NCBI GenBank assembly: GCA_018064605.1 | Contig: JAGHUX010000005.1 | Coordinates: 124,001-188,000 of the forward strand | DNA length: 64,000 nucleotides | Source of the DNA: Candidatus Limimorpha caballi | Lineage (GTDB): Bacteria > Bacteroidota > Bacteroidia > Bacteroidales > F082 | Direction of reading: 5' to 3' | In this document: in pieces, positions 8,989-18,268 of the stretch | Position numbering within the stretch: position 1 is the first letter of the stretch | How the letters are laid out: the number at the start of each line of letters is the position of its first letter | Made by a program: the position numbers and the translations under genes | Notes under the pieces: model-generated | The model's input: the letters and a program-made list of their open reading frames with translations, nothing else | Told to the model about the DNA's origin: nothing | Databases searched by the model: none

Positions 8989-11900
8989 TTATTTCATCAA
9001 ATCATACGATAACAAATCAGCAAAATCAGGATTTTTTTTGCAGACCTCGTCAATCTTCTTGAACAACGCCTCCGTGTTGATCCTTGTTTTCTCTGGATGA
9101 AGCGAGCAAGTCATGTTCTGCTGCCTGTCAACAAGCAGCACCGAGAACCTCTGTTCGCCTTTGTTTTCCGCGAACATGTCAACAACAGCCTTGACGTTTG
9201 CGCTGTTGAGATTGTTCACGTTAAAAGTGAATTTCGCCTCGCGCTTTGTCTTCGCAAAAACATTTTCGAGAAGGTCAACGTCTGTGATTTTCAGTTCATT
9301 GGGACGTTTTTTATCTTCAGGCAGGTCTCTGTTGTAGAAAGGTTCCTGGACGACCCCGGTGATGTACAGCGGTGTCCCTGGCGCGAACAGGTAGTTGAAC
9401 TTCATGAAATCCTTCGAGAACAGCGGGAAGTCGTAGCTACCCGTCATGTCCTCGACGGTGTACTTGCCGAATTTATTCCCGCTGGACTTGGCTGTCATCT
9501 CAGCGCTTGAGGTCACGATCCCTGCGAAATGCACTGTCGAGCCCTTCTTGTTATCTATGACTTCACGTATCTTGTCGAGATTGACATCAACGAAGAAATC
9601 GAGAGTATGTCTGTATGTCTCAAGAGGATGCGAGCTGAGGTAGAAGCCGATGACGTCTTTCTCCTCGTCGAGCATCTTGATGTTTGACCAGCGTTCGCAC
9701 TGCGGTATTTCGAGTTTGAACAGTTCGTCGTTGCCCTGCGGCTCGAAGTCGCCGAAGAGGTCGAACTGCGCGTTGTTCTTGCGTTCGTTGCATGCGTTGA
9801 CCTGACGTATCGACTTCTCTATGAACGTCGCCTTCTCGCCGGGTGCGATGTAGAAGTAAGCGGCCCGGTGCAGTTCGGTGAAATCGCTGAAAGCACCTGC
9901 TTTTGCGAGCGACTCCAGGACTTTCCGGTTCAGGTTCTTGGCGCCGACGCGTGCCATGAAATCCGCGAAATTGGCGTAACGCCCGTTGGACTCGCGCTCT
10001 TCGGCTATCACGTTGGCGACCTCACCTATCCCCTTTATGCCGCCGAAACCATAATAAATGTCGCCGTTGGCGCCGACGGTGAATTTATATTCCGACTTAT
10101 TCACATTCGGCGGCAGGACATTGATTTTCATCCTCTTGCATTCATCCATCATAAACACCACCTCCTTGATGTCGTTGATGCTGCTGTTGAGCACCGCCGC
10201 CATGAACTCCGACGGATAATGCGCCTTGAGGTAGGCCGTCTGGTACGAGACCCAGGAATAGCAGGTCGCATGCGACTTGTTGAACGCATACGAGGCGAAC
10301 TTCTCCCAGTCGCACCAGATTTTCTCCAAGATTGCCGCATCATGCCCGAGTTCCTGGCCCTGCTTCATGAACTTGTCCTTGAGTTCCATCATCTTGGAAA
10401 TCTGTTTCTTTCCCATCGCCTTACGCAGGGTGTCCGACTCGCCTCTCGTGAAGTTCGCAAGCTGCCGCGACAGGAGCATCACCTGCTCCTGATAGACGGT
10501 GACGCCGTAAGTGTCCTTGAGGTACTTCTCCATCTCAGGGAAGTCGTACTCGATCGGCTCCCTGCCCTGTTTCCTCGCGATGAACTTCGGGATATAGTCC
10601 ATCGGGCCGGGGCGATACAGCGCGTTCATGGCGATAAGGTCCTCGAACACTGTTGGCTGCAGCTCACGGAGATATTTCTGCATCCCCGCCGACTCGAATT
10701 GGAACGTGCCTATCGTGTTGCCGGAGCTGTATAACTTGTACGTCTCGGGGTCGTCAATCGGGATGTTGTCGATGTCAAGGTCGATGCCGTGCGTCTTCTT
10801 GATGTTTGCCAGCGCGTCCTTTATCTGGGTGAGTGTCTTCAGTCCGAGGAAGTCCATCTTGATGAGGCCGACGTTCTCCACGACGTGGCCGTCATATTGC
10901 GTGACGAGGACGTCCTCGCCCGTCTCCTTGTCCTTGATGGTGCATACCGGCGCGAATTTCGTCAGGTCGTCGGCGCCGATGATGACGCCGCAGGCGTGAA
11001 TGCCGACCTGGCGGTTAGTGTCTTCAAGCTCCTGGGCGTAGGTGAGCATTGACGAGACGTTCTCGTCATCACCTTCAAGTAAAGATTTAAGTTCCGGTAT
11101 GTATTTGTAACAGTTCTTGAGATTCACCTTCGGCGCCTTGCCGTTCTCATCCTTGATGTTGTCGGGGAAATTCCTGTCAGGGATGAAGCTCTTTATCTCG
11201 GCCACCGTTGACAGCGGGATTTTCTGGACGCGGCTCACGTCCTGTATCGCCGACTTCGCCGCCATGGTGCCGTAGGTGATGATGTGCGCGACCTTCTCCT
11301 TGCCGTATTTCCTCGTGATCCAGTCGAGGACCTTGGCGCGTCCGTCATCGTCGAAGTCGACGTCTATGTCGGGCAGCGATATACGGTCAGGGTTTAGGAA
11401 ACGCTCGAACAGCAGGTCATATTTCAGCGGGTCGACATCTGTGATTTTCAGGCAGTAAGCCACCACGGAGCCGGCCGCAGAGCCGCGGCCAGGGCCGACG
11501 CTGACGCCGAGTTCCTCGCGAGCGCCGCGTATGTAGTCCTGCACGATCAGGAAGTAGCCGGGGAAGCCCATCGTCTTCATGATATGCAGCTCGAACACAA
11601 TGCGGTCGCGCTGTTCCTCCGTGAGGTTCTCTCCGTAGCGCATCCTCGCGCCCTCCCATGCGAGTTTCGACAGGTAGTCGGCCTCGAGTTTGATTCTGTA
11701 CAGCTTGTCGTAACCGCCGAGCTTCGCTATCTTCTTCTCCGCCTCAGCCTGACTCATCACGACCTCGCCATGCTCATTGCGCGTGAACTCATCGAACAGG
11801 TCCTCATCAGTATATTTCGCGCGATACTCCTCGACGGTGCCGAAGTCCTCAGGGATGTCAAACATCGGCATAATCGGGTCAGAGTCTATCGAATATAGTT

Positions 11901-12852
11901 CAACTTTATCGGCAATTTCCATCGTATTGGTGAGCGACTCCGGCACATCGCCGAATATCTCCAACATCTCATCCGGCGACTTGAGCCATTCCTGCTTGGT
12001 GTAATGCATGCGCGACGGGTCGTCGTAGTCCTTGCCCGTGCTCAGGCATATCAGGCGGTCGTGCGCCTCGCCGTGCTCCTCCTCCACAAAATGTGCGTCG
12101 TTTGTGGCGATGACCTTGGTGTTTGTCTTCGCAGCCAGCTCAAGTATGACCTTGTTGACTTCAACCTGTCGTTCATACACCTCTCTGTCGCCGCCCGGCT
12201 TGTCGGTCTTATGCCGTTGAATCTCAAGATAATAGTCATCACCGAAAAGGCTCTTGAACCAGAGTATCGTCTCTTCCGCGCCTTTCATGTCGCCGCTCAT
12301 GATTTTCTGCGGCACCTCACCTCCGAGGCAGGCCGAGCTGCATATCAGTCCTTCGTGATATTTCTCAATCAGAGAATGGTCGATTCGCGGATTGTAGTAG
12401 AAGCCGTCGGTGTACGCGATGGAGGCGAGTTTGCAAAGGTTCTTGTAGCCGGTCTTGTTCTTCGCCAGTAAAATAAGGTGCCAGCCTCGGTCCTGGCGTC
12501 CGTCACGCTTCGCGATCTCGACGGGGGCGCAGTAGGCCTCGGTCCCGAAGATCGGCTTGAAGAACTGACCTTTCAGTTTCTCGATCTCGGCGGCGGCATC
12601 ATTTTTTTCCTCTTCCGTCGCATCCCCCTTATTTAAAATGGATTCCTTCTCCTTTATCTTTTCTTTTATTTTCCCGTTCACCTTGGCGGAATAATCGGCG
12701 AACTCCTTGATGCCGAACATGTTGCCATGATCGGTGAGAGCCATCGAGTACATACCGCAACGCAAGCATTTGTCAACCAAGTCGGGGACCTTCGACATCC
12801 CGTCGAGGATGGAGAAATGCGAATGTACGTGAAGATGAGTGAATTGCGACAT
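8989..12852 (-). CDS. dnaE: DNA polymerase III subunit alpha
   Basis: 1287 residues, close to the typical length with a long N-terminal PHP domain (HVHSHFSILDGM, residues 8-19, and TDHGNMFG). The polymerase catalytic aspartates lie in LPDIDVDFDDDGR near residue 495, followed by VAHIITYGTMAAKSA. A helix-hairpin-helix region (YGFGGIKGIGEVA) and a C-terminal OB fold (VHFAGIVTS) complete the layout. This is the replicative polymerase. An insertion rich in Lys and Glu between the first PHP motifs (around residues 55-80) is a lineage feature also known from other Bacteroidota. Confidence 0.97.
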   Translation of the reverse strand: MSQFTHLHVHSHFSILDGMSKVPDLVDKCLRCGMYSMALTDHGNMFGIKEFADYSAKVNGKIKEKIKEKESILNKGDATEEEKNDAAAEIEKLKGQFFKPIFGTEAYCAPVEIAKRDGRQDRGWHLILLAKNKTGYKNLCKLASIAYTDGFYYNPRIDHSLIEKYHEGLICSSACLGGEVPQKIMSGDMKGAEETILWFKSLFGDDYYLEIQRHKTDKPGGDREVYERQVEVNKVILELAAKTNTKVIATNDAHFVEEEHGEAHDRLICLSTGKDYDDPSRMHYTKQEWLKSPDEMLEIFGDVPESLTNTMEIADKVELYSIDSDPIMPMFDIPEDFGTVEEYRAKYTDEDLFDEFTRNEHGEVVMSQAEAEKKIAKLGGYDKLYRIKLEADYLSKLAWEGARMRYGENLTEEQRDRIVFELHIMKTMGFPGYFLIVQDYIRGAREELGVSVGPGRGSAAGSVVAYCLKITDVDPLKYDLLFERFLNPDRISLPDIDVDFDDDGRAKVLDWITRKYGKEKVAHIITYGTMAAKSAIQDVSRVQKIPLSTVAEIKSFIPDRNFPDNIKDENGKAPKVNLKNCYKYIPELKSLLEGDDENVSSMLTYAQELEDTNRQVGIHACGVIIGADDLTKFAPVCTIKDKETGEDVLVTQYDGHVVENVGLIKMDFLGLKTLTQIKDALANIKKTHGIDLDIDNIPIDDPETYKLYSSGNTIGTFQFESAGMQKYLRELQPTVFEDLIAMNALYRPGPMDYIPKFIARKQGREPIEYDFPEMEKYLKDTYGVTVYQEQVMLLSRQLANFTRGESDTLRKAMGKKQISKMMELKDKFMKQGQELGHDAAILEKIWCDWEKFASYAFNKSHATCYSWVSYQTAYLKAHYPSEFMAAVLNSSINDIKEVVFMMDECKRMKINVLPPNVNKSEYKFTVGANGDIYYGFGGIKGIGEVANVIAEERESNGRYANFADFMARVGAKNLNRKVLESLAKAGAFSDFTELHRAAYFYIAPGEKATFIEKSIRQVNACNERKNNAQFDLFGDFEPQGNDELFKLEIPQCERWSNIKMLDEEKDVIGFYLSSHPLETYRHTLDFFVDVNLDKIREVIDNKKGSTVHFAGIVTSSAEMTAKSSGNKFGKYTVEDMTGSYDFPLFSKDFMKFNYLFAPGTPLYITGVVQEPFYNRDLPEDKKRPNELKITDVDLLENVFAKTKREAKFTFNVNNLNSANVKAVVDMFAENKGEQRFSVLLVDRQQNMTCSLHPEKTRINTEALFKKIDEVCKKNPDFADLLSYDLMK

Positions 12853-12887
12853 AGTGACAGGTTTTTTTGACGTTAAAATTCAACTCG

Positions 12888-12895
12888 CAAAGATA
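12888..12895 (-). promoter_or_regulatory. -7 element for dnaE
   Basis: Reads TATCTTTG on the minus strand, 36 bp before the dnaE start. No good TTG partner is visible at 19-21 bp, so the assignment rests on the -7 element alone. Confidence 0.45.
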
Positions 12896-12976
12896 AGTTT
12901 TTTTTCCAAATCCGGCCCGTCAGAATGCTAAAAAAATATTTTTCGGCAAAGACACTTTTCGTATCAAAAAAAGTCG

Positions 12977-12984
12977 TACTTTTG
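12977..12984 (+). promoter_or_regulatory. -7 element for rpsP
   Basis: TACTTTTG preceded by AAAAAAAGTCG and followed by CAGCCGC, the same extended pattern seen before tRNA-Arg and tRNA-Lys. The upstream element is weak (TTT near 12956). The leader to the rpsP start is about 57 nt. Confidence 0.65.
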
Positions 12985-12990
12985 CAGCCG

Positions 12991-13009
12991 CAAACCTCGG
13001 GCAGGTTTG
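12991..13009 (+). other. Hairpin at the 5' end of the rpsP leader
   Basis: Perfect 7-bp stem CAAACCT / AGGTTTG with a 5-nt loop, starting about where transcription should begin. It could protect the 5' end or take part in control of the ribosomal-protein message. Confidence 0.55.
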
Positions 13010-13047
13010 GAGTAACTAATTATAAATCAATTAAACAAAAAAAAATC

Positions 13048-13599
13048 ATGCCAGCAAAAATCAGATTACAGAGACATGGTAAGAAGGGTCAGCCTTTCTA
13101 TCACATTGTAATTGCAGACGGTCGCGCACCTCGTGATGGTAAATTTATTGAAAAAATCGGAACCTACAATCCTATCACAGTTCCGGCAGAGATCAGCCTC
13201 AATTTCGACAAGGCCCTTGATTGGTTAAACAAGGGCGCACAGCCGACAGACACAGTCCGTAACATCCTGTCACGCAAGGGTGTCATGCTCAAGAAGCATC
13301 TCCTCGTGGGCGTCAAGAAAGGCGCCATGACAATGGAACAGGCCGAAGTCAAATTCCAGGCTTGGATGAAGGAGAAAGAAGCCAAGGCGGCTCAGGAAGT
13401 GAAGATTTCAGCGGAGAAGAAGAGAGCTGACAACAAAGCCAGACTCGAAGCTGAAGGCAAGGTCAACGCAGCACGCGCTGAGGTGATCGCCCAGAAGAAA
13501 GCCGAGCTCGCGGCAAAGGCGGCGGAGGAAGCAGCAGCAAAGGCGGCGGAAGAAGCAGCCACCGAAGCTCCGGCGGAGGAACCAGCAGCTGAAGCCTAA
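13048..13599 (+). CDS. rpsP: 30S ribosomal protein S16 with long C-terminal tail
   Basis: 183 residues. The first 80 or so are canonical S16 ([28 protein letters not shown], then the [14 protein letters not shown] segment). The remaining 100 residues are rich in Ala, Glu and Lys and probably form a helix; an extended tail is known in Bacteroidota S16. The ATG at 13048 is chosen; a longer frame from 12925 would read through the promoter. No Shine-Dalgarno sequence, only an A-rich leader. A strong terminator follows 22 nt after the stop. Confidence 0.96.
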   Translation: MPAKIRLQRHGKKGQPFYHIVIADGRAPRDGKFIEKIGTYNPITVPAEISLNFDKALDWLNKGAQPTDTVRNILSRKGVMLKKHLLVGVKKGAMTMEQAEVKFQAWMKEKEAKAAQEVKISAEKKRADNKARLEAEGKVNAARAEVIAQKKAELAAKAAEEAAAKAAEEAATEAPAEEPAAEA

Positions 13600-13621
13600 G
13601 GCACCTACAAAGAAGAGACGG

Positions 13622-13658
13622 ACAGGAAGAAGACAGAGTTTTCTTCCTGTTTTTTTTG
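13622..13658 (+). terminator. Rho-independent terminator of rpsP
   Basis: Perfect 10-bp stem ACAGGAAGAA / TTCTTCCTGT with a 9-nt loop, followed at once by eight T residues. Confidence 0.92.
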
Positions 13659-13668
13659 TTTTCAAGTT

Positions 13669-13841
13669 CACCACGAATTTCACGAATCAACCGAATCATG
13701 ACACGGCTTTTCCCCTCAAACACCTCAAACACCTCAATTCACGCACCACGAATTTCACGAATCAACCGAATCATGACACGGTTTTTCCCCCTCAAACACC
13801 TCAATTCACGCACCACGAATTTCACAAATCAACCGAATCAT
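13669..13841. repeat. Three tandem copies of a CACCACGAATTTCAC intergenic repeat
   Basis: Units begin at 13669, 13744 and 13811. Each starts CACCACGAATTTCAC and continues with AATCAACCGAATCAT; the first two end in a CTCAAACACCTCAA-type stretch. The spacing differs (75 and 67 bp) mainly because one copy has an extra 9-bp ACACCTCAA unit. The gap between rpsP and clpB (13600-13906) holds the terminator and this array; nothing recognisable lies in 13842-13906. Confidence 0.9.
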
Positions 13842-13906
13842 TTGACTTATACGCCCTCGTCATGAACGAATTTAAGTTTCGGAATGAGTGAAAACAGAAG
13901 TTCACT

Positions 13907-15991
13907 TTAATTCCTGAATACCAACTCGCCGCCAGCACAATCGACGACAATCGTCTTATCTTTGTTGACCATGTCGGAGAGTATCATCTTCGACAGTTCG
14001 TTGAGAAGCTCGCGCTGCATCATCCTTTTCACCGGACGTGCCCCGTATTGAGGGTCGTAGCTGATGTGCGCGACATGTTTCATCGCCGCCTCTGTCATGT
14101 TGATCTCTATCCCATTAGGCTTCAGCATCTGCCTGACATGTTCAAACTGCATGGAGACGACTTCAACAATCTGACTCTCACTAAGTTGCTTGAACACAAT
14201 CATGTCATCGATCCTATTCAGGAATTCTGGCCTGAAATGCGACTTCAGCTCATCTTCCGGCACGTTTGATGTCATGATGATGATAGTGTTTTTGAAGTCA
14301 ACCAGACGGCCTTTGTTGTCGGTCAGACGTCCGTCGTCCAAGACTTGCAGCAAGATGTTGAACACATCAGGATGAGCCTTTTCGATCTCATCGAGGAGCA
14401 CCACGGAATACGGTTTGCGTCGCACCGCCTCCGTAAGCTGCCCGCTTTCCTCGTAGCCCACATATCCAGGAGGAGCGCCGATCAGACGGGAGACGGTGTG
14501 ACGTTCCTGATATTCAGACATATCGATTCTCACCATGTTGTTTTCGTTGTCGAACAAAAATTCGGCGAGTGCCTTGGCGAGTTCGGTTTTACCGACGCCA
14601 GTGGTGCCGAGGAAGATGAACGACCCGATAGGTCTTTTCGCATCCTGAAGCCCGGCCCTACTCCTCCTGATGGCGTCCGACACAGCCGTTATCGCATCGT
14701 CCTGCCCCACGACGCGTTTATGAAGCTCCGACTCGAGATTTAACAATTTCTCGCGTTCACTCTGCATCATTTTATGGACTGGAATGCCCGTCCAGCGCGA
14801 CACTATCTCGGCGACGTCGTCAGCGTCAACCTCCTCATCAACAAGCGGCTTGTCGCCTTGCACAGTCCGAAGTTGTTCCTTGGCCTTTTCGATCTCTGCC
14901 TCCGAGCTCACGATTCTGCCGTACCTCAACTCAGCGACCTTGCCGTAGTCGCCTTCGCGCTCGGCGACATCAGCCTCATATCTGTAACGTTCGATGTTTT
15001 TCTTCTCGCGCTGAATCTTCTCGACAAAGCCGCGCTCGGTCTCCCAACGCATCCTGAGGCTGTCGCGTTCTTCACCCAACTCATTGATAGTCTTCGTCAA
15101 TTCTTCAACTTTCGCGGCATCGTTCTCACGTTTTATCGCCTCGCGCTCAATCTCGAGCTGGCGGATCTTCCGCTGCACGTCTTCAAGTTCTTCCGGCACC
15201 GAATTAATCTGAAGCCTCAAGCGCGACGCAGCCTCGTCGATCAAGTCGATCGCCTTGTCGGGAAGGAAACGGTCTGATATATAACGTATTGAGAGTTCGA
15301 CGGCGGATATTATCGCCTCGTCGAGAATCCTCACTTGATGGTGCGTCTCGTACTTTTCCTTCAAGCCGCGCAGGATAGAGATCGCCGACTGCTCGTCAGG
15401 CTCGTCAATCATCACAATTTGAAAACGCCGTTCGAGTGCCTTGTCTTTCTCAAAATACTTCTGGTATTCGTTCAGCGTGGTTGCGCCGATGGCACGCAGC
15501 TCGCCACGCGCCAACGCCGGCTTCAGGATGTTCGCCGCGTCCATCGCGCCTTCGCCGCCGCCGGCACCAACAAGCGTGTGTATCTCATCAATGAAAAGTA
15601 TCACCTCGCCGTCGCTTTCGACCACCTCTTTGACGACCGACTTCAGGCGTTCCTCAAACTCGCCTTTATACATCGCGCCGGCTATAAGTGCGCCCATATC
15701 AAGGGAATACACCTTGCGCGACTTCAGGTTTTCAGGCACGTCGCCGCTGACGATACGTTCGGCAAGCCCTTCGGCGATGGCCGTCTTGCCGACGCCAGGC
15801 TCACCAATCAAAATCGGGTTGTTCTTCGTGCGCCTCGACAAGATCTGCAAGACGCGGCGTATCTCTTCGTCACGGCCAATCACAGGGTCGAGCCTACCTT
15901 TTTCTGCAAGCTCGTTGAGATTCCTCGCGAATTTGTTCAAAGATTCATAACCCTGCTGATTCCGTTGGTTTTCTGTCATCTTATTTTCCAT
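13907..15991 (-). CDS. clpB: ClpB-type disaggregase lacking the N-terminal domain
   Basis: 694 residues against about 860 in full-length ClpB. The protein begins just before the first AAA+ module ([20 protein letters not shown]), with Walker A GEPGVGKT at 63-70, a coiled-coil middle domain (about 270-400, containing [16 protein letters not shown]) that identifies ClpB rather than ClpC, and a second Walker A GTTGVGKT near 465. The double-Clp_N domain is absent and no remnant is visible in the 200 bp upstream. The start at 15991 is backed by an AGGAG sequence 8 nt before it; an upstream in-frame ATG at 16060 would add 23 unrelated residues. Related N-less forms arise in other bacteria by internal initiation. 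Confidence 0.93.
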   Translation of the reverse strand: MENKMTENQRNQQGYESLNKFARNLNELAEKGRLDPVIGRDEEIRRVLQILSRRTKNNPILIGEPGVGKTAIAEGLAERIVSGDVPENLKSRKVYSLDMGALIAGAMYKGEFEERLKSVVKEVVESDGEVILFIDEIHTLVGAGGGEGAMDAANILKPALARGELRAIGATTLNEYQKYFEKDKALERRFQIVMIDEPDEQSAISILRGLKEKYETHHQVRILDEAIISAVELSIRYISDRFLPDKAIDLIDEAASRLRLQINSVPEELEDVQRKIRQLEIEREAIKRENDAAKVEELTKTINELGEERDSLRMRWETERGFVEKIQREKKNIERYRYEADVAEREGDYGKVAELRYGRIVSSEAEIEKAKEQLRTVQGDKPLVDEEVDADDVAEIVSRWTGIPVHKMMQSEREKLLNLESELHKRVVGQDDAITAVSDAIRRSRAGLQDAKRPIGSFIFLGTTGVGKTELAKALAEFLFDNENNMVRIDMSEYQERHTVSRLIGAPPGYVGYEESGQLTEAVRRKPYSVVLLDEIEKAHPDVFNILLQVLDDGRLTDNKGRLVDFKNTIIIMTSNVPEDELKSHFRPEFLNRIDDMIVFKQLSESQIVEVVSMQFEHVRQMLKPNGIEINMTEAAMKHVAHISYDPQYGARPVKRMMQRELLNELSKMILSDMVNKDKTIVVDCAGGELVFRN

Positions 15992-16169
15992 TGTTTTTTC
16001 TCCTTTCTGATTTGCGCCCGCCGCCCGGCAAAAATCCTTCCAACAGACACAATGCGACATTTTGTCATGTTACAGTCATTGAATCACAACCAATAATGCC
16101 ATTTTGACAGCAGGCATCATTTCAGACAATAAAATATGTATCAATGCATTAATGATTGAGAATTTTTAT

Positions 16170-16177
16170 TAATTTTG
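16170..16177 (+). promoter_or_regulatory. -7 element for the T9SS type B protein gene
   Basis: TAATTTTG, 21 bp before the chosen start at 16198. No good TTG partner at the expected distance. The 16061-16155 stretch upstream shows nothing else that I recognise. Confidence 0.5.
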
Positions 16178-16197
16178 CAACTTTAAAATTTCGAAGA

Positions 16198-17400
16198 ATG
16201 AAAGAAAGGAAAAGAACAGGCATAATAGCGTATCTTATTGTTTTACTGACACTTGCATCATTCAACACAAAAGCGCAGATTAATTGTGAAATCAAGGTGG
16301 ACGGCGAACAGGTCGGCGATGAGATTCTTGTGTGCTATGGAGAGGAAATAAAGATGTCGGTGGAGCACAACCCGAACTATAGATACACGTGGACGCGCAA
16401 CGGAATCGTCTGTGACACAGTGAGAAACGAGTTCAGGGCGACGATTACAGAGACCGGCGACATTTTCGCGGTGAACATCAAGGACCAGACCACGCAGGAG
16501 GAATGCGACGACCAGCTCGTGGTGACGATGCGGGCGAAATTGGACGTCGTTTTCGACCAGACGAAACTGACGTGCAGCGTGACAGACCCTGAAGTTGGCG
16601 GCACCGGCCAGGTCAGGGCATACGTGGTGGGCGACACCGTCAAGCCTTACAGATACATCTACGAGTGGAACACGCCGAACCAGGACCTCGACGACCCGCA
16701 GGTTGCGAAATGGCTGATGGCGAAAGACTACGAGATAACCGTGACCGACACGGTGACAGGCTGTTCCCAGAAAGAGAAATATCATGTGAAGTCGTACCCG
16801 AACCCCGAAATCGCCATTTACTCCGACCCGCAGGACACTGTTTACCTACAGAGGCCGTTCGCGACGTGGAGCTTCGAAAACGAGTCCGACACCATCGGCG
16901 TCTCTAACTTCTTCTGGAAGTTCAGGGAGGACGAGACGAGCTACAGCGAGGCGACCCCGACGATAACATACCTCGAAGAAGACGAAGGCAAACCTGTGAA
17001 GACGTACCTCACCGTCACGAGCAGCTGCGGATGCGACACGACCTACGAGAGCGAGATCCTGGTGCTGCCGGTGAAACTGAAAATCCCCAACATCTTCACC
17101 CCAAACGGCGACGGCAAGAACGACTACTTCATCATCGGATACGACGAGACCGGCGGCGAGCCAGAACAGCGCGGCTTCGAATACGAGAAATATGTCACAC
17201 TCAGCGAATATTACATCAGCCATAAACTCGTGATATTCAACAGATGGGGCAGAATCGTCTATGAGTCAAAGGATTACAAAAACGACTGGGACGGCGGCAA
17301 CCTCTCCGACGGAACGTATTTCTACGTGCTGGAATGCGTCGGAAAATACTGGAGCGGCAAATATCAAGGCTCGGTGATGATCTGGGACAGCGGAAGATAG
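16198..17400 (+). CDS. Secreted protein with T9SS type B (gliding-motility-associated) sorting domain
   Basis: 400 residues from the ATG at 16198, which starts a signal peptide ([19 protein letters not shown]). A longer frame from 16156 would overlap the -7 element. The middle contains PKD/SprB-like beta-sandwich segments with [12 protein letters not shown] and EWNTPNQDL. The last 95 residues are the type B sorting domain: [16 protein letters not shown], then [27 protein letters not shown] and a final beta strand. Type B cargo is exported through T9SS and held at the surface. It may be a surface adhesin; its ligand cannot be inferred. Confidence 0.9.
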   Translation: MKERKRTGIIAYLIVLLTLASFNTKAQINCEIKVDGEQVGDEILVCYGEEIKMSVEHNPNYRYTWTRNGIVCDTVRNEFRATITETGDIFAVNIKDQTTQEECDDQLVVTMRAKLDVVFDQTKLTCSVTDPEVGGTGQVRAYVVGDTVKPYRYIYEWNTPNQDLDDPQVAKWLMAKDYEITVTDTVTGCSQKEKYHVKSYPNPEIAIYSDPQDTVYLQRPFATWSFENESDTIGVSNFFWKFREDETSYSEATPTITYLEEDEGKPVKTYLTVTSSCGCDTTYESEILVLPVKLKIPNIFTPNGDGKNDYFIIGYDETGGEPEQRGFEYEKYVTLSEYYISHKLVIFNRWGRIVYESKDYKNDWDGGNLSDGTYFYVLECVGKYWSGKYQGSVMIWDSGR

Positions 17401-17402
17401 GA

Positions 17403-17426
17403 AGGTATAAAGGTATAAAGGTATAA
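17403..17426. repeat. Three copies of an 8-bp unit AGGTATAA
   Basis: A perfect microsatellite-like run just after the stop of the T9SS gene and 25 bp before the DUF1573 gene. Copy-number change here would alter the spacing upstream of the lipoprotein start. Confidence 0.85.
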
Positions 17427-17450
17427 AGTTGAAAGTTAAAAAGTTAGGAC

Positions 17451-17900
17451 ATGAAAAGATTGATTATTCCGATATTGGTTCTTGTGATGTTTTGTTCGTG
17501 TGAATCGAACGACAGCAAGATCAGCGGTGATTTGGTGAACAACCCGGCGTCGGCGACGGAAGGGCGCAACAGGAAGGAGCCGAGGATTGAGTTCGACGTC
17601 ACCGAGCACAATTTCGGCAAGATGCTACAGGGCGAGCAGGTGTCGTACACCTACAAGTTCAAGAACACCGGCGACGCGCCGCTGCTCATCGCGGCGGTCG
17701 AGAAGACATGCGGATGCACCGACATCAAATTCCCGCAGACACCGATAAAGCCAGGCGAAGGCGGCTCCATCACGATATCGTACAACAGCGAAGGCCACAA
17801 AGGCTTCCAGAACCGGCGCGTCGTCGTCAGGGCCAACACCAACCCGGCCGAGACGGTGCTGAAATTCAAGGCGTTGGTTGAGACGGTTGACAGATATTAA
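17451..17900 (+). CDS. DUF1573 lipoprotein
   Basis: 149 residues: a lipoprotein signal with lipobox around Cys17 (LVMFCSC), then one DUF1573 domain (EFDVTEHNFGKMLQGEQVSYTY). The motif VEKTCGCTDIKFP with its paired cysteines, the GEGGSITISYNSEGHKG stretch and the final strand are typical. DUF1573 domains have an Ig-like fold; their role is unknown. It heads the block DUF1573-yajC-ybbR-coaE, a gene order that I know from other Bacteroidota. Confidence 0.9.
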   Translation: MKRLIIPILVLVMFCSCESNDSKISGDLVNNPASATEGRNRKEPRIEFDVTEHNFGKMLQGEQVSYTYKFKNTGDAPLLIAAVEKTCGCTDIKFPQTPIKPGEGGSITISYNSEGHKGFQNRRVVVRANTNPAETVLKFKALVETVDRY

Positions 17901-17939
17901 TCACAAGACAACAAAATATCAATTAAAAATCACAAAAAA

Positions 17940-18260
17940 ATGAACACATTATTTATTTTGCTCCAGCAGGCAGCACCGCAGCCACAAGGCGGCGGCATGT
18001 CGGGTATCATCATGATTGTCTTATTGTTCGTTGTTTTCTGGCTATTCTTCATCAGGCCGCAGAACAAGAGACAGAAGGAAGCGCAGAAATTCCGCGATGC
18101 CTTGCAGAAAGGCGACAACGTGGTCACCATCGGAGGCATCCACGGCAAAGTGGCTGAAGTGAAAGAGACGACAGTCCTGATCACGGTGGACAACAACGTG
18201 AAACTCGAGGTCGAGAAGTCGGCACTGGTCGCGACAGGCGCACAGATCGCACAGGCATAA
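17940..18260 (+). CDS. yajC: Preprotein translocase subunit YajC
   Basis: 106 residues with one N-terminal membrane helix (IIMIVLLFVVFWLFFIRPQ), then the hallmark NKRQKEAQKFRDALQKGDNVVTIGG and HGKVAEVKETTVLI. YajC associates with SecDF at the Sec translocon. It lies 39 nt after the DUF1573 gene and 8 nt before ybbR. Confidence 0.96.
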   Translation: MNTLFILLQQAAPQPQGGGMSGIIMIVLLFVVFWLFFIRPQNKRQKEAQKFRDALQKGDNVVTIGGIHGKVAEVKETTVLITVDNNVKLEVEKSALVATGAQIAQA

Positions 18261-18268
18261 CGGCGGAC

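Noticed and set aside
13669..13841. CRISPR array
   Set aside because: The intervals between units are themselves repeats (CTCAAACACC), not unique spacers, and the unit lengths vary.
15992..16060. Longer ClpB start at 16060
   Set aside because: It adds 23 residues unlike Clp_N and skips the AGGAG site that precedes the ATG at 15991.
16061..16155. Sigma-54-like TGGCAT...TTG upstream of clpB
   Set aside because: The distance between the two halves is one base too long and the second half lacks the GC; the heat-shock CIRCE element is also absent.
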